Counted from the first letter of the stretch, positions 1 to 6,679 are shown. The stretch is 11,771 bases of DNA from Limnochordia bacterium (GCA_007132255.1 SLOZ01000311.1:1-11771), one strand, 5' to 3'. Notes: generated from the sequence alone by a model not told the origin. Made by a program: numbers and translations.

Positions 1-70
1 CCTCATTATCTGTATTCGACCGGCACGCTAGGCTTTTGGGCGCAGTCGCAGCCTAGCATCTACGATTGAG

Positions 71-107
71 AAAAAGAACGAAAGCCCCTGCAAGGCAGGG
101 GCTTTCG
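71..107 (-). terminator. Intrinsic terminator of the ompM gene
   Basis: Read on the minus strand, a perfect 13-bp GC-rich stem (CGAAAGCCCCTGC pairing with its complement, + positions 79-91 and 95-107) has a 3-nt loop and is followed at once by a U-rich tail, TTCTTTTTCTC. It begins 19 bp after the porin stop codon. The + strand has no T tract after the stem, so it works in one direction only. This is a textbook rho-independent terminator and marks the end of the transcription unit. Confidence 0.93.
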
Positions 108-126
108 AGTTACTGCGATGTCTAGA

Positions 127-2523
127 TTAGAACTTGAAGGTTACACCAGCATGAACGTTATTGATGGTGGTTGCTTCATCGGCTTCGTCACCTGCTGCCT
201 GTGTCCAACGAGTACCAGTCAAGCTTAAGCCAAGGTCACTGGTAAAGTTGTATTTAGCAGACAGTGTGTGAGTCATTTCGTTGGTGAAATCGTCCTGAGT
301 CGCTTCGCCCATTGGCATTGCCAATTCGAAGTTGTAACCCAAAGCTACATCGGCACCGGACCAGTCAAAGCCATAGTCCAAACCAGCAGCTACGACACTA
401 ATGTCTCTGCTTGTGTAGTTACCGATAACTTTATAGTTACCATCGAGCCAGTTCTGGTGGTATGCATAGCTTGCGCTCAACTTGACGCCAGCAAATACAT
501 CCATCTCGTCAACACCGACTTTACCCATCAGATACATTTCGTTATCTTCTGCATCACCGGTTTGCGGATTAACACCAGCTGCACGAGCAGACAGTGCCAA
601 TGGAACGAACAGGTCGAAACCAGCAGCAGCTGTTACGTTATAAGCTGTCAAGATTGTTCCGGTGGCATCATCAATGTCGCCAAGCTCGCTGTAAAGTGTA
701 CCAGCCAGATCAATACCTAAGATATCCACACCAGCGTCAGCCTGCCAGCTAGCAGAGGCAGCATCGAGAACGAATGGACGCTTAGACAAAGCACTAACTG
801 TACCGAAGTTTTCAGCAGCCATGATGTAGTTGAAGCCTAGTTCTACACCGGCGAATTCGGTACCTACGGCAGCGTCAACCAACCAGTTGTCACGAGCCAC
901 ATCATCGCCATTGTCTTCGGTGTCAAAGAGGCGGAAGATGTCGTTCGGGTAGTTGTCCATGGCGAACTTCAGGTCATAGTTGAACATTGCGATGTCACCG
1001 TACAGACCAGCCATCATAGCACTGGTTCCTGCTTGATGATCATTAGCTACCGAAGCCTGAAGACCAACCATGTCCATGAAGCCCCACTGAAATGCGGCGC
1101 CGACACGGTCTTTGCTCAAAGCTAACTGAGCATCGACAGGACCAAGTTTCATTTCACCCAGCAGACCATAAGCATCAACGCTATCCATAACATAAGACGT
1201 CATGTAACCGCGTACTTCATCAGCATCCCAGCGGCCCATAACTACACGATGCATTGGGGTATCACTGAGAACTTCAACACCAAAGGTTGTTGGTGACCAT
1301 GTTGCATAGTCGCCACTACCATCAAAGTTCAACCACAGGTTAACATCTGTGCTTTCAGATGCCTTAATGTTGAGATCGAGACCACCTGTAGCCCTGGTTG
1401 TGGGCCCAGCTGTCCATGTTTTGTTGAACAGATTAGGCACAGGCGCACTAGCATCACGGAAACTGCCTCTAAAGTGAAGGTCACCGGAGAACTGGATACG
1501 CTCAAAAGCGGTCTTCAGATCTTCGTGGTCTGCACGGAGAGCATCTTGATCAGCAGCTATTGCAGCTGTTGTGTCTTCCAGAGCATCTACACGACCGTCA
1601 AGAACGCCCACTGCTCTTTCCAGTGCGTCAACACGTACGCCCAGGAGATTCAGTTCACGGGAGAACTCTTCGGACATTGCTTGCATGTCGGAGGCCAAGG
1701 CATCGATTTCAGCAGTCAGGCCAGCTTCTAAGCCGTCCAGGTCGCCGCGGATACCTTCGATCAAACCAAGCACACGATGCTCAACATAAGCAACGTCGCC
1801 TTCTAGAGCTTCGATACGCTGGTTTTGCTCAGCGTTCTGACCCAAAGCACGGTTGATCAGAGCTGCATGGTCGGTCAAAGCTTCGGACAAGAGTTCTTGT
1901 ACGATGCGCTCGACGTCTGCAGTGGTCAAAGCATCTTCAGCTTCAACAATGCGCTCAATGATTGTGGTTTCGGTAATAACCTGCTCCACACCCAATTTAG
2001 CTTCTGCCAATTCCTCTTTGACCAATTCGGCTACCAAAGCAGCGATAGCAGCTTCAGCTTCCGGAGTCATTTGGAAAGGACGCTCAATGGGTTGACGCTC
2101 AATAATGTGCTCAACAGGCTCAACTTCTACTACAGGAATTTCCAGGTTGGCCAATTCTGCGTAGATCAGTTCAGTCAGTTCAGCTTTTGCAGCTTCGATT
2201 TCAGCCATCAAATCAGCTGTAATCTGTTCTCTTACGCCTGCGGTTTCCGCAGCGACTTCAGCTTCCACCAAAGCTTCGAGGCGGGCTAAAGTGCGGGCGA
2301 ATACCATAGCAGCTTCATAGCGGGTCATCATACGTGTACCGCCATAGGTGCCATCAGGATAGCCTTCGACCAAACCAACAGCGGCCAATGTGGTCACTGC
2401 ATCGTAGGCCCAGTGATCAGCAGGAACATCGGCGAATGGGTTGTGCCCACTGGCTAATGCAGGTGCTGCCACGCTGGCAACTAATGCCAGGGCTAGAAAA
2501 ATAACGAGACTTTTCAATTTCAT
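127..2523 (-). CDS. ompM: OmpM-type outer-membrane porin with SLH domain and long coiled coil
   Basis: Predicted outer-membrane channel that also anchors the outer membrane to the cell wall. Residues 1-24 form a signal peptide ending in Ala-Leu-Ala. Residues 28-83 form one SLH domain (NPFADVPADHWAYDAV, then GYPDGTYGG and MTRYEAAMVFAR), which in the OmpM family binds modified peptidoglycan. Residues about 85-340 are heptad-rich and predicted to be coiled coil, broken by a Val/Pro/Glu-rich segment at about 129-151. From about residue 343 alternating amphipathic strands rich in Gly and aromatics suggest a porin barrel, ending in VTFKF with a C-terminal Phe as usual for barrel proteins. The 798 residues are longer than typical OmpM proteins, mostly because of the coil. 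ATG start with an AGGGGG ribosome-binding site 7 nt upstream. It has its own structured leader and terminator, so it may be transcribed separately and strongly. Family assignment comes from domain order; the channel function is inferred. Confidence 0.9.
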   Translation of the reverse strand: MKLKSLVIFLALALVASVAAPALASGHNPFADVPADHWAYDAVTTLAAVGLVEGYPDGTYGGTRMMTRYEAAMVFARTLARLEALVEAEVAAETAGVREQITADLMAEIEAAKAELTELIYAELANLEIPVVEVEPVEHIIERQPIERPFQMTPEAEAAIAALVAELVKEELAEAKLGVEQVITETTIIERIVEAEDALTTADVERIVQELLSEALTDHAALINRALGQNAEQNQRIEALEGDVAYVEHRVLGLIEGIRGDLDGLEAGLTAEIDALASDMQAMSEEFSRELNLLGVRVDALERAVGVLDGRVDALEDTTAAIAADQDALRADHEDLKTAFERIQFSGDLHFRGSFRDASAPVPNLFNKTWTAGPTTRATGGLDLNIKASESTDVNLWLNFDGSGDYATWSPTTFGVEVLSDTPMHRVVMGRWDADEVRGYMTSYVMDSVDAYGLLGEMKLGPVDAQLALSKDRVGAAFQWGFMDMVGLQASVANDHQAGTSAMMAGLYGDIAMFNYDLKFAMDNYPNDIFRLFDTEDNGDDVARDNWLVDAAVGTEFAGVELGFNYIMAAENFGTVSALSKRPFVLDAASASWQADAGVDILGIDLAGTLYSELGDIDDATGTILTAYNVTAAAGFDLFVPLALSARAAGVNPQTGDAEDNEMYLMGKVGVDEMDVFAGVKLSASYAYHQNWLDGNYKVIGNYTSRDISVVAAGLDYGFDWSGADVALGYNFELAMPMGEATQDDFTNEMTHTLSAKYNFTSDLGLSLTGTRWTQAAGDEADEATTINNVHAGVTFKF

Positions 2524-2536
2524 GTTGTTTCCCCCT
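2524..2536 (-). promoter_or_regulatory. Ribosome-binding site of ompM
   Basis: AGGGGG (2536-2531) lies 7 nt before the ATG at 2523, a strong Shine-Dalgarno match. It confirms that ATG as the start, directly before the signal peptide. Confidence 0.8.
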
Positions 2537-2564
2537 AAGGTTTTTGATAAGTTTTCAAGCTAGT

Positions 2565-2730
2565 CTTGCGCTTACATGGCGCAGGACCGTTCCTATCGGG
2601 GTTGTTTCGTTGTGAGTCTCCATGTTTCCTCACACCTATATTCCCCCACCAGGACCGGTTTCGCTGTGTCACTCGACAGTTGTGGTAACCTTGGGTGCAC
2701 CTCCTTTCTGACCACCTGTTCCATTTCACA
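2565..2730 (-). promoter_or_regulatory. Structured 5' leader candidate upstream of ompM
   Basis: The 364-bp gap 2524-2887 holds no convincing gene but folds well on the minus strand. Hairpin A: ACAG+GTGGT (2719-2711) pairs with ACCAC+CTGT (2686-2682 and 2679-2676) with a 2-nt bulge; its 24-nt loop carries AGAAAGGAGGTG. Hairpin B: CCGGTCCT (2658-2651) pairs with AGGAACGG (2594-2587) with one mismatch, continues through GGGG (2647-2644)/CCCC (2601-2598), a symmetric 9x9 purine-rich internal loop, then TGTGAG (2634-2629)/CTCACA (2616-2611) with a 12-nt loop. A short third hairpin is TGCGC (2583-2579)/GCGCA (2571-2567). No known riboswitch class was recognised. A possible but weak promoter, TTGGTA with TGTAAT 19 nt away, lies just after the DUF3084 stop near 2855-2885. 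The helices are seen by eye; a regulatory role is inference. Confidence 0.4.
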
Positions 2731-2792
2731 GCAACGAAAGCAGACTATGCTTAATATCTACTTTCGCTACCCTGCATGCAGAATCCTTCTTC

Positions 2793-2850
2793 GCCAACAG
2801 CTTTTTGCGTGGATTTGGAAAAATATTTTCTAAACCAAAGATCTGTTGGC
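2793..2850 (-). repeat. Nested inverted repeat downstream of the DUF3084 gene
   Basis: GCCAACAG (2850-2843) and CTGTTGGC (2800-2793) are perfect 8-nt complements. Inside them TTTGG (2839-2835) faces CCAAA (2818-2814), with an AT-rich centre (GAAAA/TTTTC). No U tract follows the outer stem, so it is not a convincing intrinsic terminator. It could be an operator-like dyad, a leader hairpin or an mRNA 3' structure. Confidence 0.35.
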
Positions 2851-2887
2851 AAATTACACATGGCGTCGATATGCCAATACCAATATC

Positions 2888-4081
2888 TTACAGGTTTTTG
2901 ACGATTAAGTCAAGAGAAATAGGCCCTTCTGTTGTCCAGGTCGGCCGCTGTGTGACTGCCTCCACCCGTACTTCGCCTTGGCTTTCTTTAACAGCGGCAA
3001 TGGCCTGCAGGAATTGTTCTCCAGATACAACAACCGCTGCCCCATCCACGGTCAGCAAACCCGCATCGATCGCTCGCTCATTGGCCAGACCAATCATATC
3101 AATTACCGCTCGGTCCACTTCCTGCAGAACCGATGAGTCGATCACGGAATGGGCCAGAATGTCTCCCTGCTCAAAGACCTGCTCATGGGGGATAAGTTCA
3201 AGATACGTTACCACAGGCTCTCCCGCCACCGTATTGTTCTTGCTCACGGCCCGAACAACAACGGGCTCCGTCTGTTGGTGCAGGCTGAACACGGCTAATT
3301 CGAAGGTCTGCTGCGTCAGCATGATAGCCAGGTTCTGATCGGACTCTACGCGTGCACCGCGGACCAATGCTCGACGATCGGCTTCTTCAAGGAACGTCGT
3401 TAGCTGAGCCGACAGCTCTTCAATCGTGCTGCCGCCCTCAAACAGGGCCGCGTGAAAAATCTCATCTGCTCGCAGTGCTAGGTCTCCAGTACGCATCTTG
3501 TTCTCCAAACGAAGATATTCATCGACCAACCGATCGTACTGCGATACAAGACTCTCATAGCCATCAAGCAGATAAACGTAGCGCTGTTCCAATGTGGCAC
3601 GACGTTGTTCTAGTTCCTCCACTCGCTGCCGACCTTCTTCGACTTCGGCACGAGTCTGTTCCAACGTCGTTAGAACACCAGCATATTCCTCTGAAACACG
3701 CTCAACATCGGCTCGTGCTTCCCGCAGATCTGCGGCAGCCTGATCGCGTTCAGTGCTCAACTGCAGGAGGGATGCTTCCATTTCTCGCACCTGGGTCGTA
3801 CTCATCTGCAGTTGAATTTCACTGGTAGCTAAAGCATCTTGGATCGCCCGCATGCGAAAAAGAGCAGTTCTAACATCGTTGGATACAATCGCCAAAACGG
3901 CGATGGATGACACGGCAATAAAAATACCGGTAAAAATGGTAATCAAAATACTTGTATGTTTCGGTCGCAGACCAAACAATGAAAGCTTTTTCCTACCCAC
4001 TTTCATCCCGATCTTATCACCAAGGTAAGCGATTAGCCCACCAATGACCGAAAGAGTCAAAATCAGCACCAGTCCATACAT
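2888..4081 (-). CDS. DUF3084-family membrane and coiled-coil protein
   Basis: Function unknown. Family DUF3084 is known from Cyanobacteria and diderm Bacillota and is often found near lpt genes. Two membrane segments are visible, at about residues 4-20 and 45-67 of the 397-residue protein, separated by a short basic loop (KVGRKKLSLFGLRPKH). A long acidic coiled coil follows at about 75-195, then a mixed alpha/beta C-terminal region. The topology suggests an inner-membrane anchor holding a long rod and globular end in the periplasm, but this is inferred. The start is set by AGGTGG 8 nt before the ATG at 4081; three in-frame GTG codons just upstream (4093, 4090, 4087) overlap that site and are unlikely starts. 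It lies 69 bp after lptB and before ompM, which suggests an envelope role, possibly with the Lpt machine or the wall-outer membrane link. Confidence 0.82.
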   Translation of the reverse strand: MYGLVLILTLSVIGGLIAYLGDKIGMKVGRKKLSLFGLRPKHTSILITIFTGIFIAVSSIAVLAIVSNDVRTALFRMRAIQDALATSEIQLQMSTTQVREMEASLLQLSTERDQAAADLREARADVERVSEEYAGVLTTLEQTRAEVEEGRQRVEELEQRRATLEQRYVYLLDGYESLVSQYDRLVDEYLRLENKMRTGDLALRADEIFHAALFEGGSTIEELSAQLTTFLEEADRRALVRGARVESDQNLAIMLTQQTFELAVFSLHQQTEPVVVRAVSKNNTVAGEPVVTYLELIPHEQVFEQGDILAHSVIDSSVLQEVDRAVIDMIGLANERAIDAGLLTVDGAAVVVSGEQFLQAIAAVKESQGEVRVEAVTQRPTWTTEGPISLDLIVKNL

Positions 4082-4095
4082 GGACACCACCACCT
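4082..4095 (-). promoter_or_regulatory. Ribosome-binding site choosing the DUF3084 start
   Basis: AGGTGG (4095-4090) stands 8 nt before the ATG at 4081. In-frame GTG codons at 4093, 4090 and 4087 lie inside or beside this site and would have no spacing, so the ATG is preferred. Confidence 0.7.
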
Positions 4096-4150
4096 ATTGG
4101 GTAAACCCAGCTGTTTCGCAAAACCACAGCCCAAGACCGTACTTGCCAAG

Positions 4151-4867
4151 TTACATTTGAAACTGAGCACCTAGATAATGCTGTCTGGCCAGGGGATCGG
4201 CTGCCACGGCAGCCGCTGTTCCGGACACCAAAATCATGCCTTCATGCATAATATACGCCCGATCCGTGATGCGCAGCGTTTCCCGCACATTGTGGTCGGT
4301 GATTAGAATACCCAAGCCTAGGGAGCGCAGTTGACCAACCAGATTCTGGATTTCCGCTACAGCAATGGGATCAATCCCCGCGAACGGTTCATCCAACAAA
4401 AGAAACCGCGGTGATGCAGCCACAGCACGCGCAATCTCGGTTCGACGACGCTCGCCCCCGGACAACTCCGCTCCCATCTGGTGCCGCACGGCAGTCAATT
4501 GGAACTCACTGAGAATATCTTCCAGCAACTGATCATGTCCCGGCCGTCCATGCACCAATTGGAGAACACTGCGGACATTATCTTCCACGCTGAGATTGCG
4601 GAAAACCGATGGTTCTTGAGGAAGATACACGACACCCAATTTGCTCCGCTGGTGCATAGGCATGCGCGTTACATCCTGTTGATCAATGGCAATGCGGCCA
4701 TCGTCGGAACGAATCAATCCAACCAACATGGCAAAGGTGGTGGTCTTCCCAGCACCATTCGGACCAAGCAAACCCACCACTTCGCCTTGTTCAACGAACA
4801 GCGACGCGTTGTCCACAACCGTCTTGCGGCGGTATCGTTTGACTAGGTCTACTCCCTGCATTCCCAC
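4151..4867 (-). CDS. lptB: LptB, ATPase of the lipopolysaccharide export ABC transporter
   Basis: Cytoplasmic ATPase that powers extraction of lipopolysaccharide from the inner membrane by the LptB2FG complex. All ABC motifs are intact: Walker A GPNGAGKT (residues 35-42), Q-loop Q84 in YLPQEPSVF, signature LSGGE (135-139), Walker B FLLLDE (155-160) followed by PFAGIDP, and the switch His192 in ITDHN. YLPQE, FAGIDP and the C-terminal YLGAQFQM are typical of LptB rather than of amino-acid importers. The length of 238 residues is normal. GTG at 4867 has GAGG 9 nt upstream; an in-frame ATG at 4861 is the alternative but lies 15 nt from that site. The gene starts 5 bp after the lpxB-like stop, so the two are probably co-transcribed. 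The matching permease and bridge genes lie upstream in the same cluster. Confidence 0.95.
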   Translation of the reverse strand: MGMQGVDLVKRYRRKTVVDNASLFVEQGEVVGLLGPNGAGKTTTFAMLVGLIRSDDGRIAIDQQDVTRMPMHQRSKLGVVYLPQEPSVFRNLSVEDNVRSVLQLVHGRPGHDQLLEDILSEFQLTAVRHQMGAELSGGERRRTEIARAVAASPRFLLLDEPFAGIDPIAVAEIQNLVGQLRSLGLGILITDHNVRETLRITDRAYIMHEGMILVSGTAAAVAADPLARQHYLGAQFQM

Positions 4868-4872
4868 AGACG

Positions 4873-6033
4873 CTAACCTCGCTTTGCTTGGTCTTCGCTG
4901 CGAACAGCGGTACTGAGGATCAACTGTGCTGCCCGTTCCAATGCACCTTCAGGACCCACTTGTTCTGCCAACTCGCTGTAACGTTCCCTCATCGTTTGGC
5001 GCAGTTCCGGGTTACGCAGCAAAGCCAAAATCCAATCCGCTGTCTTGGATTCCGTAAAGTCATGTTGGATCAATTCCGGCACAACGGAAGCCTCTAACAG
5101 AATGTTAGGCATAGCCCAATGTGCTTTCCGCTCCAACATCTTGTCCATAAGATACGTAGCCGTTGGTATTTTATAGACCGCCAAGGCAGGAATGCCGAAC
5201 AACGCCGCTTCCAGAACTGCCGTTCCACCATGAAGTACAGCCACATCCGCTGCTTGAACAGCTAGCGACGAGAACTCACTGAACTGGACAAACTTTGCAT
5301 CTGCTCGCGTCAAGAACCGGTCGAAGCTTTCCTTGGACACCCCCTGCGGTTGTGCCACCACGAAGGCCACCTCAGGCATGGCTTCATGGACTCGTTCGGC
5401 TGCCTTAAGAAGCAGCGGCAGTGCCGCTTTCACTTCAACATCGCGGCTGCCTGGGATTAAGGTCACTACAACTTCATCAAGCGACAACCCCAGATGTTCC
5501 CTAGCTTGTTCCTTGGCAACGGGCTGCACAAGATCCACCAGCGGATGGCCCACAAATTCAGTGGGCACACCGGCTCGACGCCACACATCGGCCTCTTTTT
5601 GCGTCACAGCCGCCACCACAGAAACCAAGCCGGACAATCGATCCGGCTTAGTGGTGACGAAACCGCTGCTGAACGGAGTGTAGTAATAGACCACGGGAAT
5701 ATCCTTGCAGCGCGCCATGTCCATCAACCGGTAATCAAATACTGGCAGTCCAATCTGCACGACGACCATGGGACGATGATCTTCCATCATCTGGTTAGCA
5801 CGCCGTACCACTCGTTTGAGCACGGCACCCCCTTTGAACGCGTCGAGTATACCTAGGTTATCCAAATCTGCCGTGTTGTATAAAATATCAACGCCTGCTT
5901 CCTGCATCTGCCAACCGCCGATGCCGAACAGGCGAACATCTGGTGCCGCTCGATGCAGAGCACGGGCCAAACCCGCGCCAAACCGGTCACTGGCGTTGTC
6001 GCCACTGACCAGCATAATACTAGGATGTAGCAT
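4873..6033 (-). CDS. lpxB: Divergent LpxB-like (GT19) lipid A disaccharide synthase homologue
   Basis: LpxB joins UDP-diacylglucosamine to lipid X to form the lipid A disaccharide at the cytoplasmic face of the inner membrane. Family signs: GIGGWQMQEAG near residue 37-47, EFVGHPLVD (159-167), LIPGSRDVEV (192-201, keeping the Arg that is essential in E. coli), GGTAVLEAALFG (269-280), MPNIL and PELIQ (308-323). The length of 387 residues is normal. Two conserved elements are altered: the N-terminal GETSGD motif reads GDNASD, and the E. coli IDAPDF segment with catalytic Asp98 reads IGLPVF, so that Asp seems to be missing; SPSVWAW reads TPFSSGF. It may be a divergent LpxB or a related enzyme with another substrate. 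Start: the ATG at 6033 overlaps fabZ by 14 bp and follows AGGAAGGGG; a TTG at 6057 is possible but would put that site inside the gene. Confidence 0.8.
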   Translation of the reverse strand: MLHPSIMLVSGDNASDRFGAGLARALHRAAPDVRLFGIGGWQMQEAGVDILYNTADLDNLGILDAFKGGAVLKRVVRRANQMMEDHRPMVVVQIGLPVFDYRLMDMARCKDIPVVYYYTPFSSGFVTTKPDRLSGLVSVVAAVTQKEADVWRRAGVPTEFVGHPLVDLVQPVAKEQAREHLGLSLDEVVVTLIPGSRDVEVKAALPLLLKAAERVHEAMPEVAFVVAQPQGVSKESFDRFLTRADAKFVQFSEFSSLAVQAADVAVLHGGTAVLEAALFGIPALAVYKIPTATYLMDKMLERKAHWAMPNILLEASVVPELIQHDFTESKTADWILALLRNPELRQTMRERYSELAEQVGPEGALERAAQLILSTAVRSEDQAKRG

Positions 6034-6469
6034 CGCGGTTAGCCGCCCCTTCCTCAACCAGTAGAAATGTCAATTCACCTTGTGTTACTGTCTCGCCTTC
6101 GACAGTGCACAACGCTGCCACCTTAACAAGCTGACGGCGAGCTTTCTGAATCTCAGCTGTGATCCGCAGCTGATCGCCGGGTTTGACGACTCTGCGAAAC
6201 TTCACTTTATCCGCGGCAGCCAGCAGCGGGATCCTACCTTCACTAGCCCCGCCCGCGGCAAGACCACCCACTTGAGCCATCGCCTCAATCATCATAACAC
6301 CGGGCATCACCGGTGTCTGTGGGTAGTGACCTTGGAAGAACGGTTCGTTGATGGTTACATTCTTGATCGCCACGGCCTTCTCGCCTTCGGTGAGTTCCAA
6401 TACACGATCCACCATTAGAAAAGGATACCGGTGCGGCAGCCGCTCCCGGATCTCGTCAATAGACAACAT
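6020..6469 (-). CDS. fabZ: FabZ, (3R)-hydroxyacyl-ACP dehydratase
   Basis: Cytoplasmic hot-dog-fold dehydratase of fatty acid synthesis, which removes water from 3-hydroxyacyl-ACP and competes with LpxA for the same substrate pool. Family motifs are clear: LPHRYPFLMVDRV, KNVTINEPFFQGHYP with the catalytic His (residue 48), and PVMPGVMMIEAMAQ with the catalytic Glu (residue 62). At about 149 residues it has the usual length. A GGGAG site lies 8 nt before a TTG at 6472 and 11 nt before the ATG at 6469; ATG gives the usual MLSI start, while TTG would add one residue. In many diderm bacteria fabZ is followed by lpxA and then lpxB; here lpxA is absent and the LpxB-like gene overlaps directly. A stable hairpin stands just upstream. 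Confidence 0.96.
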   Translation of the reverse strand: MLSIDEIRERLPHRYPFLMVDRVLELTEGEKAVAIKNVTINEPFFQGHYPQTPVMPGVMMIEAMAQVGGLAAGGASEGRIPLLAAADKVKFRRVVKPGDQLRITAEIQKARRQLVKVAALCTVEGETVTQGELTFLLVEEGAANRDATS

Positions 6470-6497
6470 CAAAGCTCACACTCCCAAGTTCATAATT

Positions 6498-6543
6498 GCC
6501 GAATGAGCCGAGACACTCTCGGCTCATCTAATGCAAGTTCGGC
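6498..6543 (-). promoter_or_regulatory. Stable hairpin just upstream of fabZ
   Basis: A perfect 11-bp stem, ATGAGCCGAGA with its complement (6503-6513 and 6517-6527), has a 3-nt loop. On its open side, GCCGA (6543-6539) can pair with TCGGC (6502-6498), stacking on the stem and leaving an 11-nt bulge. No U tract follows in either direction, so it is probably a leader structure or processing site rather than a terminator. It ends 8 nt before the GGGAG site of fabZ. Confidence 0.5.
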
Positions 6544-6550
6544 ATATGTC

Positions 6551-6679
6551 ACGGGATTCCTGCTTTTCCCGTTGCCAGGGGAGTACACGGGCACAGCAAG
6601 CTCCTGCCAAACAGGGCTTAGGATCGTGCGCCCATCCTGACCCTAACTTGAATCAACAGCTAACCCTAGCAGCCCTGTT
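6551..6679 (-). ncRNA. Candidate structured RNA between lptA and fabZ
   Basis: The 332-bp gap 6473-6804 has no plausible protein gene. On the minus strand AACAGGGCT (6679-6671) pairs perfectly with AGCCCTGTT (6618-6610), enclosing 52 nt that hold small hairpins GCTA/TAGC (6670-6667, 6662-6659) and GGAT/ATCC (6637-6634, 6624-6621). Downstream, ACGGG (6572-6568) can pair either with CCCGT upstream (6591-6587) or, extended to ACGGGA, with TCCCGT downstream (6556-6551); these helices exclude each other, as in riboswitches. A further 7-bp hairpin (6716-6722/6732-6738) lies nearer lptA. No known class (6S, SRP, tmRNA, RNase P, common riboswitches) was recognised. It could be a leader of fabZ or an independent small RNA. 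The strand is inferred from the neighbours. Confidence 0.33.

Noticed and set aside
2698..2709. Remnant of a 16S rRNA gene 3' end on the + strand
   Set aside because: The 12-nt identity to the 16S tail does not extend: the conserved bases before it differ and need a gap. Too short to call an rRNA fragment.
2535..2729. 64-codon minus-strand open frame in the ompM leader
   Set aside because: It begins at GTG before the strong anti-16S site rather than after it, is rich in Arg/Trp/Asn/Cys with no family pattern, and lies across the predicted hairpins. More likely an untranslated leader.
2805..3338. 177-codon + strand open frame
   Set aside because: It is antisense to the well-supported DUF3084 gene, with low-complexity Ser/Thr/Arg composition typical of a shadow frame.
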